Source of the DNA: DALYJJ01 sp031969915
GTDB taxonomy: Bacteria; Acidobacteriota; Terriglobia; Bryobacterales; Bryobacteraceae
NCBI GenBank assembly: GCA_031969915.1
Contig: DALYJJ010000083.1
Span: 1-27,740 of the forward strand
DNA length: 27,740 nucleotides
Direction: 5' to 3'
Part shown: positions 10,215 through 17,658 of the stretch, one piece after another
How positions within the stretch are numbered: position 1 is the first letter of the stretch
How the letters are laid out: each line of letters begins with the position of its first letter
Notes under the pieces: generated by a model
What the model saw: the letters and a program-made list of their open reading frames with translations, nothing else
Told to the model about the DNA's origin: nothing
The model's database searches: none
Program-made: the position numbers and the translations under genes

Positions 10215-10228
10215 CGGCGGCAACGCCG
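10215..10228. terminator. possible bidirectional terminator hairpin
   Basis: CGGCG-GCAA-CGCCG is a perfect 5-bp stem with a GNRA-type tetraloop. It sits in the 43-base gap between the convergent sulfatase and selenoprotein genes. There is no T-tract on either side, so it is not a classical intrinsic terminator. Confidence 0.35.
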
Positions 10229-10246
10229 CGGCCGGCGGTCACGCGG

Positions 10247-11377
10247 TCACACGTTTCTTCGCCACAGGTTCTGCGAAGGAATCCGCAGCGCGCGGTTGAA
10301 CTTCGACGACGCGTTCTCCCACGCGATGATCTCCGTCAACTCGACGATCTCATCGTCCGTGAAGTGGCGGCGCAGGCGCGCGAATAGCTCGGCGTCCACC
10401 TCCCGGCCGGTGACCGTCATGGCGTCCGCGTAGGCCAGCGCCGAACGTTCGCGGTCGTCGAACCAGGGGCTCGTAGCGTACTCGTCGAGCGCCAGTATCT
10501 TCTCGTCCGCTAAACCCAGTTCGCTGCCGACCGCAGCGTTGATGTCCTGTCAAAAGACGCACCCGTTGTGCGCGGCCACGCGGCGATTGACAAGAGCGGC
10601 GAGTTTGCCGTCAATCAAACCCGAAGCCTCGATGGCGCTCCACATGGCGCGTGCTCCGCGAAAGAGGCTGGGACGCCGGGCGTAGATCAGATGGTTCAGG
10701 AGCGGGCCACCCCACGTGCGGCCCTGCGCCTCCAGCACGTTTCGAATCGCGGTCTCCGCGCGCTCCGGATTCGCATACGCGATCCGCGGCTCGCTCCGCT
10801 TCGCAGCCCGGTAGTAGTGGTTGCCGCCGGCGTCTTCCTGCTCGTCCACCAGATCGAGACCCGCCTCGGTGAGCAGCCGCGCATACTCCGCGCGTCCCAG
10901 AGAAACCGACTCGCGCCCGGTCATGTTGTCCGCCCATCGCCCGATCTGCCACGGCGCCGTGAACAGGACCTGCCCGCCGGCACCCAGCAGTTCCGGCAGG
11001 CGGCGAATCAGCGCCGCCTGTTCTTCCGCGGTGAGCAGAAACAGCAGGCCCCAGGAGACCACGCCGTCGAACGCGCGCCCGGCGAAGGCCGGCTCCAGCG
11101 CCCCGGCGCACTCGACGGGAACCGTGGGAAACCGTTCGCGAAACGCCGCGACCATCGAAGGCGAAGCGTCCCAGCCGCACACGTCGCAGCCGGACTCGAT
11201 GAGCGCCTGCGTGATCGGAATACCGCAGCCGCACCCCAGGTCGAGCACCGCGGCGCCCGGAGCCAGAGTCATCGCCCAACGCCGTACCACGTCGGCGCCG
11301 ATCCGCTCCGGGTCCGACTCGCGCCCGGCGATGAACTGCGCGGCGATGGCCTCGTAGCCGTTCGACCGGTCCGTCAC
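10247..11377 (-). CDS. Putative selenoprotein: methyltransferase fused to AhpD/CMD-like domain (CxxU)
   Basis: This is a 376-residue protein if the in-frame TGA at 10550-10552 is read as selenocysteine. GTG 11377-11375 overlaps the upstream stop (GTGA), giving coupling. Residues 1-197 are a class I SAM-dependent methyltransferase with motif I VLDLGCGCG (44-52) and a C-terminal GGNHYYRAAKR. Residues 198-376 are a carboxymuconolactone-decarboxylase/AhpD-like domain: RIAYANPERAE, NHLIYARRPSLFRGARAMW, then NRRVAAHNGC273-V-F-U276-QDINAAVG, continuing WFDDRERSALAYADAMT, FTDDEIVELTEIIAWENASS and RALRIPSQNLW to the stop at 10247-10249. AhpD proteins use a CxxC redox pair; here the second Cys is TGA. 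The domain stays well conserved beyond the TGA, and a SECIS-like hairpin starts 11 bases after it. Expected role: peroxide or thiol redox chemistry. The alternative is a TGC-to-TGA nonsense mutation leaving 275 residues. Confidence 0.72.
10522..10538 (-). promoter_or_regulatory. SECIS-like hairpin (selenocysteine insertion)
   Basis: On the minus strand, CGCTGC-GGTCG-GCAGCG forms a perfect 6-bp stem with a five-base loop. It starts 12 bases after the TGA, and the GGTC of the loop starts at base 18. Bacterial SECIS elements lie directly downstream of the UGA inside the coding region and present a G-U in a small apical loop; the E. coli fdhF element has GGUC at nearly the same distance. There is no obvious bulged U or long lower stem, and a GC-rich genome can make such stems by chance. 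Confidence 0.6.
10550..10552 (-). other. in-frame TGA, predicted selenocysteine codon (U276)
   Basis: The codon order is TGC-GTC-TTT-TGA-CAG-GAC-ATC. The TGA stands exactly where AhpD/CMD proteins carry the second Cys of CxxC, which in M. tuberculosis AhpD is the peroxidatic residue. Cys-to-Sec replacement at catalytic redox positions is the hallmark of selenoproteins. The genes needed for decoding (selA, selB, selC, selD) are not in this window. Confidence 0.65.
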
Positions 11378-12609
11378 CGGCCCAGTGTATCGTGGCCGGC
11401 CGCGCTCGATGGCGCCGCTGCCGCGTACTCCAAAAGCCGCCGTTCGCCCGTCAGCGCGCGAATCCCGGTCACGTCCTGCGTCAGTTCCACCGTGCCGAGA
11501 TACCCGCCGTCTTCTCCGCGCACGGCGAAGTACCGGATATGAACGAACCGTCCGTGAAACTCGATCCAGAACTCCGCCACCGACTGCCGCCCCTCGCGAA
11601 AGTCGGCGAGAATCCGGTCCACCACGTCGACGCTGCGCGGCGGATGGCAATGCTGCACCTTGCGGCCGATGATCGCCTTGCTGCGGGCGAACACCCGCTC
11701 CGGCCCTTCGGTGAAAAAGGCCACGCGGTCGTCGGCGTCGACGAACGTCAGGTCGATCGGCAACGCGGCGAAGATCGCCGCGAACTGCTCGAGCGAAACG
11801 AAACCCGTGGGCAGTTCGAGCGCCCCGGCCTTCGGCATCTGAATGGTCACCGGCGCCGTGGACACTGGCGGCTTGTAGCCTTCGCGCGGCTCCACCAGGC
11901 ACCACCCGTATTTCGGCGAAGAACGCCAGATCTCGCCCCAGTCCTCCGCCGTCAGGACACTTTGGGCCATGGGCAGCAGGATGTTCTCTTCCTTGCTGAT
12001 CATCTCTTCGACCGCCGCCGCCGCGCGCACGGTCGCCGCCCGGGCGGCCTCGATGTTGACGTCGCCGTGCAGCTCCGCCTGCATCTGTTTCAGGAACTCG
12101 CGGACATCGTCGTCCTTGGCCCACATCACCTTGGACGGCCCCGTGATCCCGTGCTTCTCCAGCTTTGAAAAGAGCGCGTGCTCCTTTCGCTGGTAATGCT
12201 TGTCGATGTCCATCAGGTCATTGGCCGCCTTGCGCCATCGGAAGAGTTCGCCCTCCTCGGCGGCGGCCCTCAGTTCGCGCACCACGCCCCCGAGCGCTTC
12301 GTTCTCCCGGTGAAACGTGTCCACGGGATGCCCGGGCGCCGGCCCCGGCCCCTTGGGTAATTGCACCAGCACTTCCCGGGCGATCTGCGAGTGCAGGTCG
12401 CACATCCCCCGGAGTTGTTCCACGGGAACGCCTTCGGCCAGCAACTCCTGTTCGGTGGCCACCAGTTCGACCGCGTCCGTCTCCCGGACAATGGTACGGA
12501 AGAGCCCTTTGATGATCTCCGGGGATTCGCCCGCGTGAAGCCTTTGGATCAGGCTCTTCATCGTGCGGACGCGATTGGCTCGGTTGTCGATGACTTCGCT
12601 CATAGTCAT
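11374..12609 (-). CDS. DUF438-hemerythrin-PAS protein
   Basis: This is a 411-residue soluble protein of the DUF438 family. In order it has an N-terminal DUF438 helical domain (about 10-85), a hemerythrin-like di-iron domain (about 90-235) and a PAS-like sensor (about 275-390). The hemerythrin part carries HPVDTFHRENEAL, LMDIDKHYQRKEHALFSKLE, HGDVN and ISKEENILLPMA, which supply His and Glu/Asp iron ligands. The PAS part has the family's GRKVQHCHPPRSV and FWIEFHGRFVHIRY. Related proteins have been linked to oxygen, NO or iron-sulfur repair biology (compare Ric/YtfE hemerythrins), so a redox or NO-sensing role is inferred. ATG 12609 and ATG 12603 are both possible; GGGA lies five bases before the second. 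It overlaps the downstream selenoprotein gene by GTGA. A TGAC-N4-GTCA palindrome lies 34 bases upstream. Confidence 0.88.
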   Translation of the reverse strand: MTMSEVIDNRANRVRTMKSLIQRLHAGESPEIIKGLFRTIVRETDAVELVATEQELLAEGVPVEQLRGMCDLHSQIAREVLVQLPKGPGPAPGHPVDTFHRENEALGGVVRELRAAAEEGELFRWRKAANDLMDIDKHYQRKEHALFSKLEKHGITGPSKVMWAKDDDVREFLKQMQAELHGDVNIEAARAATVRAAAAVEEMISKEENILLPMAQSVLTAEDWGEIWRSSPKYGWCLVEPREGYKPPVSTAPVTIQMPKAGALELPTGFVSLEQFAAIFAALPIDLTFVDADDRVAFFTEGPERVFARSKAIIGRKVQHCHPPRSVDVVDRILADFREGRQSVAEFWIEFHGRFVHIRYFAVRGEDGGYLGTVELTQDVTGIRALTGERRLLEYAAAAPSSAAGHDTLGR

Positions 12610-12642
12610 CCCGAGCGTAACGGCACGCCGCGCGCAGGGCGA

Positions 12643-12654
12643 TGACTTTAGTCA
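12643..12654. promoter_or_regulatory. TGAC-N4-GTCA palindrome, possible Crp/Fnr-family operator
   Basis: TGACTTTAGTCA consists of perfect 5-bp arms around a two-base centre. It is 34 bases upstream of the DUF438 start, in the 72-base gap after the PilZ gene. The spacing and core resemble Crp/Fnr-family half-sites (Fnr, FixK, Dnr, HcpR), several of which control hemerythrin and NO-response genes. The regulator itself is not in the window. Confidence 0.4.
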
Positions 12655-12681
12655 CACCCCGGATTCACGGACGGGGCGGGC

Positions 12682-12978
12682 TCACCATTTCTTGCGAGGG
12701 CCCAGACCGAGCCGCTCCGGCTGATCCAACTCGAGTCCGATCAGGTACGCCCCATCCTGCTCCCGGCGGCTGCAGTGCCGGACCACTCCCGGGCAGGACC
12801 CGGACTTTCCGCGAATCAACAGCCGGTCGCCCTTCAGGTAAGGGCCTGGCGCAGAAACGCCGAGACCGGTCGCCGATTGATCTTCCACCACAGCGGTGCA
12901 AACAACGCCATCGGGCGCCTCAAGCCGCACCAGGCTCGGCCCGGCCACTCTCGGAGCTCGCCTCGTGTCTTCGCTCAT
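12682..12978 (-). CDS. PilZ domain protein (c-di-GMP receptor)
   Basis: This is a 98-residue single-domain PilZ protein. The frame is open up to 13068, but ATG 12978 (MSEDTRRAPR) is preferred: it has AGGTGGG upstream at suitable spacing and gives the normal domain length. Both c-di-GMP-binding motifs are intact, RxxxR (R6-R-A-P-R10) and DxSxxG (D33-Q-S-A-T-G38), followed by a beta-barrel-like pattern (GDRLLIR, GAYLIGLELD). It lies 120 bases downstream of flgL on the same strand, where many bacteria have csrA or fliW, so it probably acts on flagellar assembly or rotation in response to c-di-GMP. The c-di-GMP binding call rests on motifs; the flagellar role on context. Confidence 0.85.
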   Translation of the reverse strand: MSEDTRRAPRVAGPSLVRLEAPDGVVCTAVVEDQSATGLGVSAPGPYLKGDRLLIRGKSGSCPGVVRHCSRREQDGAYLIGLELDQPERLGLGPRKKW

Positions 12979-13098
12979 CGGTCCCACCTTCTCCCTCGGG
13001 CCGTGCCGTTTATGCCCCTGCGAGCAGACCGGCACCCTGATATCCATTTCGACCGGTCCGGCGATCATATGAGACCGAAGCGGCCCCTGCCGGCCCCC

Positions 13099-14004
13099 TT
13101 ACTTCAGGTAGTCAAAGAGCGTCTGCTGCGGAATCTGCGCGCGCGACTTGAGCGCCGCTTCGTAGTGGAAACGCGACTGCTCCAGTTCGAGAATCGCCGC
13201 GGTGATGTCGGCTTCCTCGATGTCCGCGACCTGTTCCTTCAGGCGCACGTCGCGCTTGGCTGCGTCGTCAAGGGCGGCCCCGATGCTGGTTTGGGCGATG
13301 CCGTAAAAGGAGTGCTGGCCGTTCAGGTAGTCGCCCGCGGTTTCGAGAGCGCCCAGGCTGGTCTGGATCGCGGCCTGATCGTTGGCGTACAGCGCTTCCC
13401 GCAGGGCGTTCACCGCCTGGAAGACGTTCTCCCCCGGGTTGGAGCTGTCGAAAAGTTCCTGCGCGGTCCGCGCAATGCGCAGCCGCGAACCGTTGGGCAG
13501 CAGCGCCTCCCGCGTGGAATCGCTGCCTCCATAAGCGCCGGTGGGCGGCACCGCGCTCCAGTCCAGCGTATAGGGGGCCACGCCGTCGTTGTCTCCGGCG
13601 AAGACGTACCGCCCCTCAACCGAGGTGTTGGCCAGACCTACCATGTACTCGAGCAGCGAGCCGACTTCGTCGCCCAGCGTCTGGCGGCTGCTCGCGTTCA
13701 TTGTGAACGTAGCGCCCTGCGCGCCCAAAGTCCGCACGCGGTCAAGGATGCGCACCGCCGATGCCATCACGCCTTCCGCCGTATCGACTTCGGTCTTGAA
13801 GCGGTCGAGGTTGGCTTTGATCTGCGTGTTCCGCTCCATTTCGGCGCGCAACAACAACAGCGATCCCACCTGGTCCGGGCTGTCCGACGGCGCGCTGAGT
13901 TTCAGTCCGGAAGTGATCTGCTGATGGGCGCTATTGATCCGCTCCTGCAGACCGCTCACCTGGCGAAGGAAGCGTTGCGTGTCGGGGGACAGGGAGTCGA
14001 TCAT
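13099..14004 (-). CDS. flgL: Flagellar hook-filament junction protein FlgL
   Basis: This is hook-associated protein 3, which joins hook to filament and is exported by the flagellar type III system. The 301 residues match FlgL length. The flagellin-like N-terminal coil (LQERINSAHQQITSGLKLSAPSD, given here in part: INSAHQQITSGLKLSAPSD) and the C-terminal coil (ITAAILELEQSRFHYEAALK and FDYLK) are both present. The middle contains EGRYVFAGD, typical of FlgL. The ATG at 14004 has GGAGG at 14014-14018, which overlaps the last codons of flgK; the gap to the flgK stop is six bases, so the two are one transcript. Confidence 0.92.
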   Translation of the reverse strand: MIDSLSPDTQRFLRQVSGLQERINSAHQQITSGLKLSAPSDSPDQVGSLLLLRAEMERNTQIKANLDRFKTEVDTAEGVMASAVRILDRVRTLGAQGATFTMNASSRQTLGDEVGSLLEYMVGLANTSVEGRYVFAGDNDGVAPYTLDWSAVPPTGAYGGSDSTREALLPNGSRLRIARTAQELFDSSNPGENVFQAVNALREALYANDQAAIQTSLGALETAGDYLNGQHSFYGIAQTSIGAALDDAAKRDVRLKEQVADIEEADITAAILELEQSRFHYEAALKSRAQIPQQTLFDYLK

Positions 14005-14010
14005 CGGGCG

Positions 14011-15372
14011 CTACCTCCGTAGGTTGATCACCGTTTCGGTGAGTTCGTCGAGCGTGCGAAAGATCTGCGCCGCCGCCTGGTAGGCCCGTTGAAACTCGAC
14101 AATCCGGGCCGCCTCCTCGTCCATCGACACGCCGGAGATCTCCTGCCGCAGCGCGCGCGCCTGCTCGAGCAGCAGACTCTGGGTTTCCGCCTCATCGCCG
14201 GCGGTGGAGCGCTCGCGGCCCAACCGCGCGGCGATCGACCCGTAGAACCCCGTGAACGTGTAACCGTCGATCTCCAGGCTCGCGCCGAGTTCGGCCAGTG
14301 CAATCGCGTTCCCGTTCCCGCCCGGCGCGACGATGCTCGCCGCCGCCAGGTCGCCGGGGCCGAGCGGGCTCACCAAGAGCGTGCCCGCCGCGTCCTCCGC
14401 GGTCGAATACCAGAAGATGGGCTGCGCCGGCGGGCCGCCGTTCCGGTCGAGGCCCCCCATGTGGACCTCGTTGACGCGGTCCGCCACGCCCACCGCCAGC
14501 CGGTTCAAATCCGCAATGTACGCCGGCAGGCTCGTGTTCCGTACCGTGAGCTGCGCCGCGATCTTGCCTTGGGCGAGGTGAGCGGTGACGTCCAGCCCGT
14601 TCTCGTCCAGAATCGCCGTGGTCGCCCCGGAGGAATCGGCGCGAATCGGGTACGCGCGCTCGCTCATCACCAGCGGCGTCAGACCGCCCAGAAAGACGTT
14701 GAGCGTCCCGTCGGGCCGCTGCATCACCTGAAAATCGGTGAGTGCGGAGAGCTCCTCCAGGGCGCTGTACAATTGCGCCTCCACGCCCGCGTCGAGCGCC
14801 CCCTCGACGTCGCGCGACCGGCTGCGGTTCAAGGCATGGATCCGCCCGGCGATGGCGTTGATCTGGTCGACCGTCTCCCCGATTTCGCGCGCCGCGTCGG
14901 CCGAGGCTTTCGCCAGTCCCGCCGCAGTCTGGTTCATGGAGCCCGCGAATTGCCGCGCCCGCTCCAGAACGGTCTGCCGGAGCGAGGTGTCGTTGGGCGT
15001 CACGCTGAGCGCCGAGAAGGCCTGAAAGAGCTTGTTCAACGCGTTGGGGACGCCGGTTTCCTTGGTGACCGGCAGCAGCGGTTCCAGCCGGCTCAGACTC
15101 CGGTTGCCCGCCGAGGCACGCCCCTCGGCGTTGCCGCCGCGCCACACCGCCTCTTCCAGGAAGCGGTCGCGCGCATTGCCCCGCCGCCCGGCCACCACGC
15201 CCCCCGCCAGTCCCGCCTCCGGCTGAAACGCCATCGCCTCCGTATGCTGGATCTGCTTGGCGTAGCCCGGTGTGGATGCGTTGGTGACATTATTCTGGGA
15301 AACCGCCAGCACGCGCTCGTAAGCGCGCATCGCGCCGGCCGTTCCCAGGAGCGAACCGAAAAGACTGCCCAA
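14011..15372 (-). CDS. flgK: Flagellar hook-associated protein FlgK
   Basis: This is hook-associated protein 1 (453 residues, shorter than the roughly 550 of E. coli, mainly in the variable middle). The N-terminus has the rod/hook signature RVLAVSQNNVTNASTPGYAK. The C-terminus has GVSMDEEAARIVEFQRAYQA followed by AQIFRTLDELTETVINLRR, the coiled region that packs in the axial structure. The start is TTG 15372, with GGAGG nine bases upstream overlapping the end of the preceding small gene; no in-frame ATG or GTG fits better. The preceding gene's stop (15377) lies four bases before it, consistent with co-translation. Confidence 0.92.
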   Translation of the reverse strand: MGSLFGSLLGTAGAMRAYERVLAVSQNNVTNASTPGYAKQIQHTEAMAFQPEAGLAGGVVAGRRGNARDRFLEEAVWRGGNAEGRASAGNRSLSRLEPLLPVTKETGVPNALNKLFQAFSALSVTPNDTSLRQTVLERARQFAGSMNQTAAGLAKASADAAREIGETVDQINAIAGRIHALNRSRSRDVEGALDAGVEAQLYSALEELSALTDFQVMQRPDGTLNVFLGGLTPLVMSERAYPIRADSSGATTAILDENGLDVTAHLAQGKIAAQLTVRNTSLPAYIADLNRLAVGVADRVNEVHMGGLDRNGGPPAQPIFWYSTAEDAAGTLLVSPLGPGDLAAASIVAPGGNGNAIALAELGASLEIDGYTFTGFYGSIAARLGRERSTAGDEAETQSLLLEQARALRQEISGVSMDEEAARIVEFQRAYQAAAQIFRTLDELTETVINLRR

Positions 15373-15376
15373 GGCC

Positions 15377-15718
15377 TTAGGCCTCCACCCGCAAAATCGT
15401 CGCCGGCGGGGCGTGGGGCGGAGCCATGCCGTCCTGCCCGTAGGCCGGACCGCCGCCGCCGCCCGCCTCCCATGCCGCCGTCTGCCATTCCTCCAGCACC
15501 ATCGCGGCCTGCGTCAGCAGCGCCCGGATATGCCTCATCTCCCGCCGCAGTTCCGCTTGGGCCTTCTCACCGAGTGCGCTGGTGGACAGCGACGCGATCG
15601 CCAGATCGAGCGACTGCCGCGCCGCCGCTAGCTCCGCCGCCGTCGGCTGCACCAGGCTCTTCCTCGCCGCGACCAGCCGCCCCACGGCGTCCTGCCCCAC
15701 CACCGCACTGCTTTCCAC
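15377..15718 (-). CDS. Small helical protein in the flgN position
   Basis: This is a 113-residue protein with a GTG start (15718), four bases after the flgM stop. It is Ala/Leu/Glu/Arg-rich and predicted helical (LAAARQSLDLAIASL, ELRREMRHIRALLTQAAMVL), with a glycine/proline-rich tail (GGGGGPAYGQDGMAPPHAPP). FlgN, the export chaperone for FlgK and FlgL, is normally encoded between flgM and flgK and is a helical protein of 110-150 residues, so position and build fit. I see no FlgN sequence signature I can claim with confidence. The GC-rich tail could be disordered. Treat as hypothetical with a positional FlgN-like suggestion. Confidence 0.65.
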   Translation of the reverse strand: MESSAVVGQDAVGRLVAARKSLVQPTAAELAAARQSLDLAIASLSTSALGEKAQAELRREMRHIRALLTQAAMVLEEWQTAAWEAGGGGGPAYGQDGMAPPHAPPATILRVEA

Positions 15719-15722
15719 GGCG

Positions 15723-16019
15723 TCAGAATCCCTTCTCGGCGCTTTCCACCATCGCGGCGCTAATTTCCCGCGCTTCCACGCGATACGTGCCCGCCGCTAC
15801 CGCCCGGCGCAGTTCTTCAATCCGCCCGGCCCGCTCGGCCGAATCATCCCGCTGCGCTTCCTTCACCTTCGCCGCGAAATCGGATAACTCGACTTGGTCC
15901 GCCCCGCCGCCACGTCCCCCACGTTGGGATCGCTCGTTCGGGCCCAGCCCATCGACCCCCTGAGTTCGCCCCAGGCCGTTCGATTGAATTCCGGCTTTGC
16001 CAGGATCGTCAATTCGCAT
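15723..16019 (-). CDS. flgM: Anti-sigma-28 factor FlgM
   Basis: This is a negative regulator that holds the flagellar sigma factor FliA until the hook is complete and is then exported. It has 98 residues. The disordered, Gly/Arg-rich N-terminal half is typical, and the sigma-binding C-terminal half carries VELSDFAAKVKEAQ (43-56), RIEELRRAVAAGTYRVEARE (66-85) and ISAAMVES. ATG 16019 is preceded by GGAGGAGG about ten bases upstream. It heads the flgM-(flgN-like)-flgK-flgL string, and is 40 bases downstream of the regulatory-domain protein gene on the same strand. Confidence 0.88.
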   Translation of the reverse strand: MRIDDPGKAGIQSNGLGRTQGVDGLGPNERSQRGGRGGGADQVELSDFAAKVKEAQRDDSAERAGRIEELRRAVAAGTYRVEAREISAAMVESAEKGF

Positions 16020-16059
16020 CTTCGGGAGTCCTCCTCCCCTCTCTGCTTATCGGTCGCCC

Positions 16060-17658
16060 CTACCCTTCTTGTAGTCGGATTTCCAGAATTTTTTTCTCTC
16101 CCTCTTCGACTACCACCACCTGCCTCGGTACTACCCCGCCCTCCTCCTCGCCCCCTGCTCCAAACGAGGAGTACACCTCGTACCTCCCCGGGGGTAGCCC
16201 TTCGAAACGAAACTTCCCGCCTTCATCGGCTTCCACCCGGCGTTCGCCTCCCATCCGAATCAGCAGGTCCCCCTGCGCCCGCAGCACCACCGGAGCCCCC
16301 ATCGCCGCCACGCCATCCCGCGTCACCACCTTCCCCTCCACCGACGCCGGAGCGTCTCGAACCACCACCTCCACCGCCAGCGTCTGCGCCGGCGCCAGAC
16401 GTACACGGTAGGTCTGTTCCCCCGGCCGGACGTTTGTAGCAGATGCGACAAAATGCGTCAACTGCACCCGCAACGCCAGGTCCCATTCACCAGGCGCGAC
16501 CTGCACCGTCTGCCCGCACGTAACTCGTTCCATCGGCGCGCCTTCGGGCTCGCCCGCAGGCCGCAGAAAACCCGACACCGCGCCTTCGCCCGCCGCCCGC
16601 CCGCCGGGCGCCCGGCACCGGAGCTCGAGGGTCGGCGAAGCCGCCAGATCGACGGTCACAGACTCGCTTTCCCGAGCCAGCACCACCTCCCGGTAGGCGC
16701 TCAGCCGCCGCGATTCCGCCTGAGCTTCTACACGTATAGTATACGCGCCTGGCTCCAACTCCTCGAAGCGCGCCGGAGCCCCAGGGCCCACGCCGCCCGA
16801 CCGCCTCGTCACCTCGTTCTGCAGCGTCACCGTCCCGGCTACCGAACCAGAAACTATAACAGTAAGAGAAGAGAGCCTCCCCGACCGGGGTGCAATCTCG
16901 AGATCCCGTCGCTCGCCATCCAGCTCAGCCGTCACGAGCGGGGCCTGTGAGGCCGAAACACTATTCCCGTAGTAGGTGGGCAGCAGCCCACTCCCGTCCT
17001 CGAGCTGCTTCGTGCCCGTCCGGATCCAATACCGGCCCGCTTTCAGCCCGCCGATTCGGTAGTCGCCCCGATCGTCGGAAACGCCGTACGCCACAGCACG
17101 AACCGGCGGCCCCTGCCGGTAGGCGTGGACCGTGACGCCCGGAATCCCCGCTCCATTCTCATCCACCACCCGGCCGCTGACCGCCGCCAGCCTTCGCAAT
17201 CGCACGCTGGCGAAGAACTCGCTCCGTTCGTCGAGAGCGATTGGACTGCCACGCCCGGCCGTACCCCGCTGCCCGAAGTAGGCGGGGGCATACCCGGTCT
17301 TCTCCGCGGTAAGGAAATACACCCCACCCGCTAGTCCGGGGAACGCAAACTGTCCGGTCGAATCGGTCCAGAGGGTACGGCGGCCGACGCCGTTGGGACC
17401 TTCTACAGTGACCTTGGCCCGTGCGGCGGCCGTCCCGGTGAGGTTCTCCGCCACCACGCCGCGTAGCTCCGCGGCGCCGGCGCAAAAGGCCGTTAGAAAA
17501 GCAACGCCCGCAAGCCTACGAAGTAACGAACCGCACCCACCGGAAGCCGGACGACCCGTTCCCGCCGGAGGGAGTGCCGGCTTCGCTGCCAGCGCTCTTG
17601 CTTCGGCGGTAATACAGATCGAGTACGGGCGCCGGGTCCATTCGGATCGCTTCCGCAT
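16060..17658 (-). CDS. Secreted protein with carboxypeptidase-regulatory-like domains (start uncertain)
   Basis: This is an exported beta-sandwich protein with several carboxypeptidase-regulatory-like/CnaB-type domains: ELRGVVAENLTGTAAARAKV, VSGRVVDENGAGIPGVTVHA and VEGKVVTRDGVAAMGAPVVL, the last two followed by the typical GxFRFEGLPPGRYEV-type turn. A signal peptide is clear (SLLRRLAGVAFLTAFCAGAA, coded at about 17529-17470), but no in-frame ATG, GTG or TTG lies just before it. The nearest in-frame ATG is 17658, which overlaps the HTH gene by 143 bases; GTG 17457 would remove the signal. I therefore give 17658 as an outer limit. Options are a rare start codon, a long overlap, or a frameshift fusion with the HTH protein. 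Stop TAG 16060-16062. The C-terminus EGEKKILEIRLQEG is ordinary. Function unknown beyond surface or periplasmic location. Confidence 0.75.
   Translation of the reverse strand: MRKRSEWTRRPYSICITAEARALAAKPALPPAGTGRPASGGCGSLLRRLAGVAFLTAFCAGAAELRGVVAENLTGTAAARAKVTVEGPNGVGRRTLWTDSTGQFAFPGLAGGVYFLTAEKTGYAPAYFGQRGTAGRGSPIALDERSEFFASVRLRRLAAVSGRVVDENGAGIPGVTVHAYRQGPPVRAVAYGVSDDRGDYRIGGLKAGRYWIRTGTKQLEDGSGLLPTYYGNSVSASQAPLVTAELDGERRDLEIAPRSGRLSSLTVIVSGSVAGTVTLQNEVTRRSGGVGPGAPARFEELEPGAYTIRVEAQAESRRLSAYREVVLARESESVTVDLAASPTLELRCRAPGGRAAGEGAVSGFLRPAGEPEGAPMERVTCGQTVQVAPGEWDLALRVQLTHFVASATNVRPGEQTYRVRLAPAQTLAVEVVVRDAPASVEGKVVTRDGVAAMGAPVVLRAQGDLLIRMGGERRVEADEGGKFRFEGLPPGRYEVYSSFGAGGEEEGGVVPRQVVVVEEGEKKILEIRLQEG

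Noticed and set aside
8653..10242. 529-codon open frame on the minus strand opposite the sulfatase
   Set aside because: It is an antisense shadow produced by high-GC codon bias; its product has no domain signature, while the plus strand holds a complete sulfatase.
10550..10552. TGA read as the ordinary end of a 275-residue protein
   Set aside because: It was considered seriously, but conserved domain sequence continues in frame, the TGA replaces a catalytic Cys, and a hairpin sits at SECIS distance. It remains the main alternative.
11378..12124. Upstream extension of the methyltransferase-AhpD frame
   Set aside because: This part is out of frame with the conserved DUF438 protein and reads as Arg/Gly-rich noise; the GTG at 11377 with the GTGA overlap is the natural start.
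13069..13098. N-terminal extension of the PilZ frame toward flgL
   Set aside because: The frame opens at 13068, but the extra 30 residues are not PilZ-like, and a better ribosome-binding site precedes ATG 12978.
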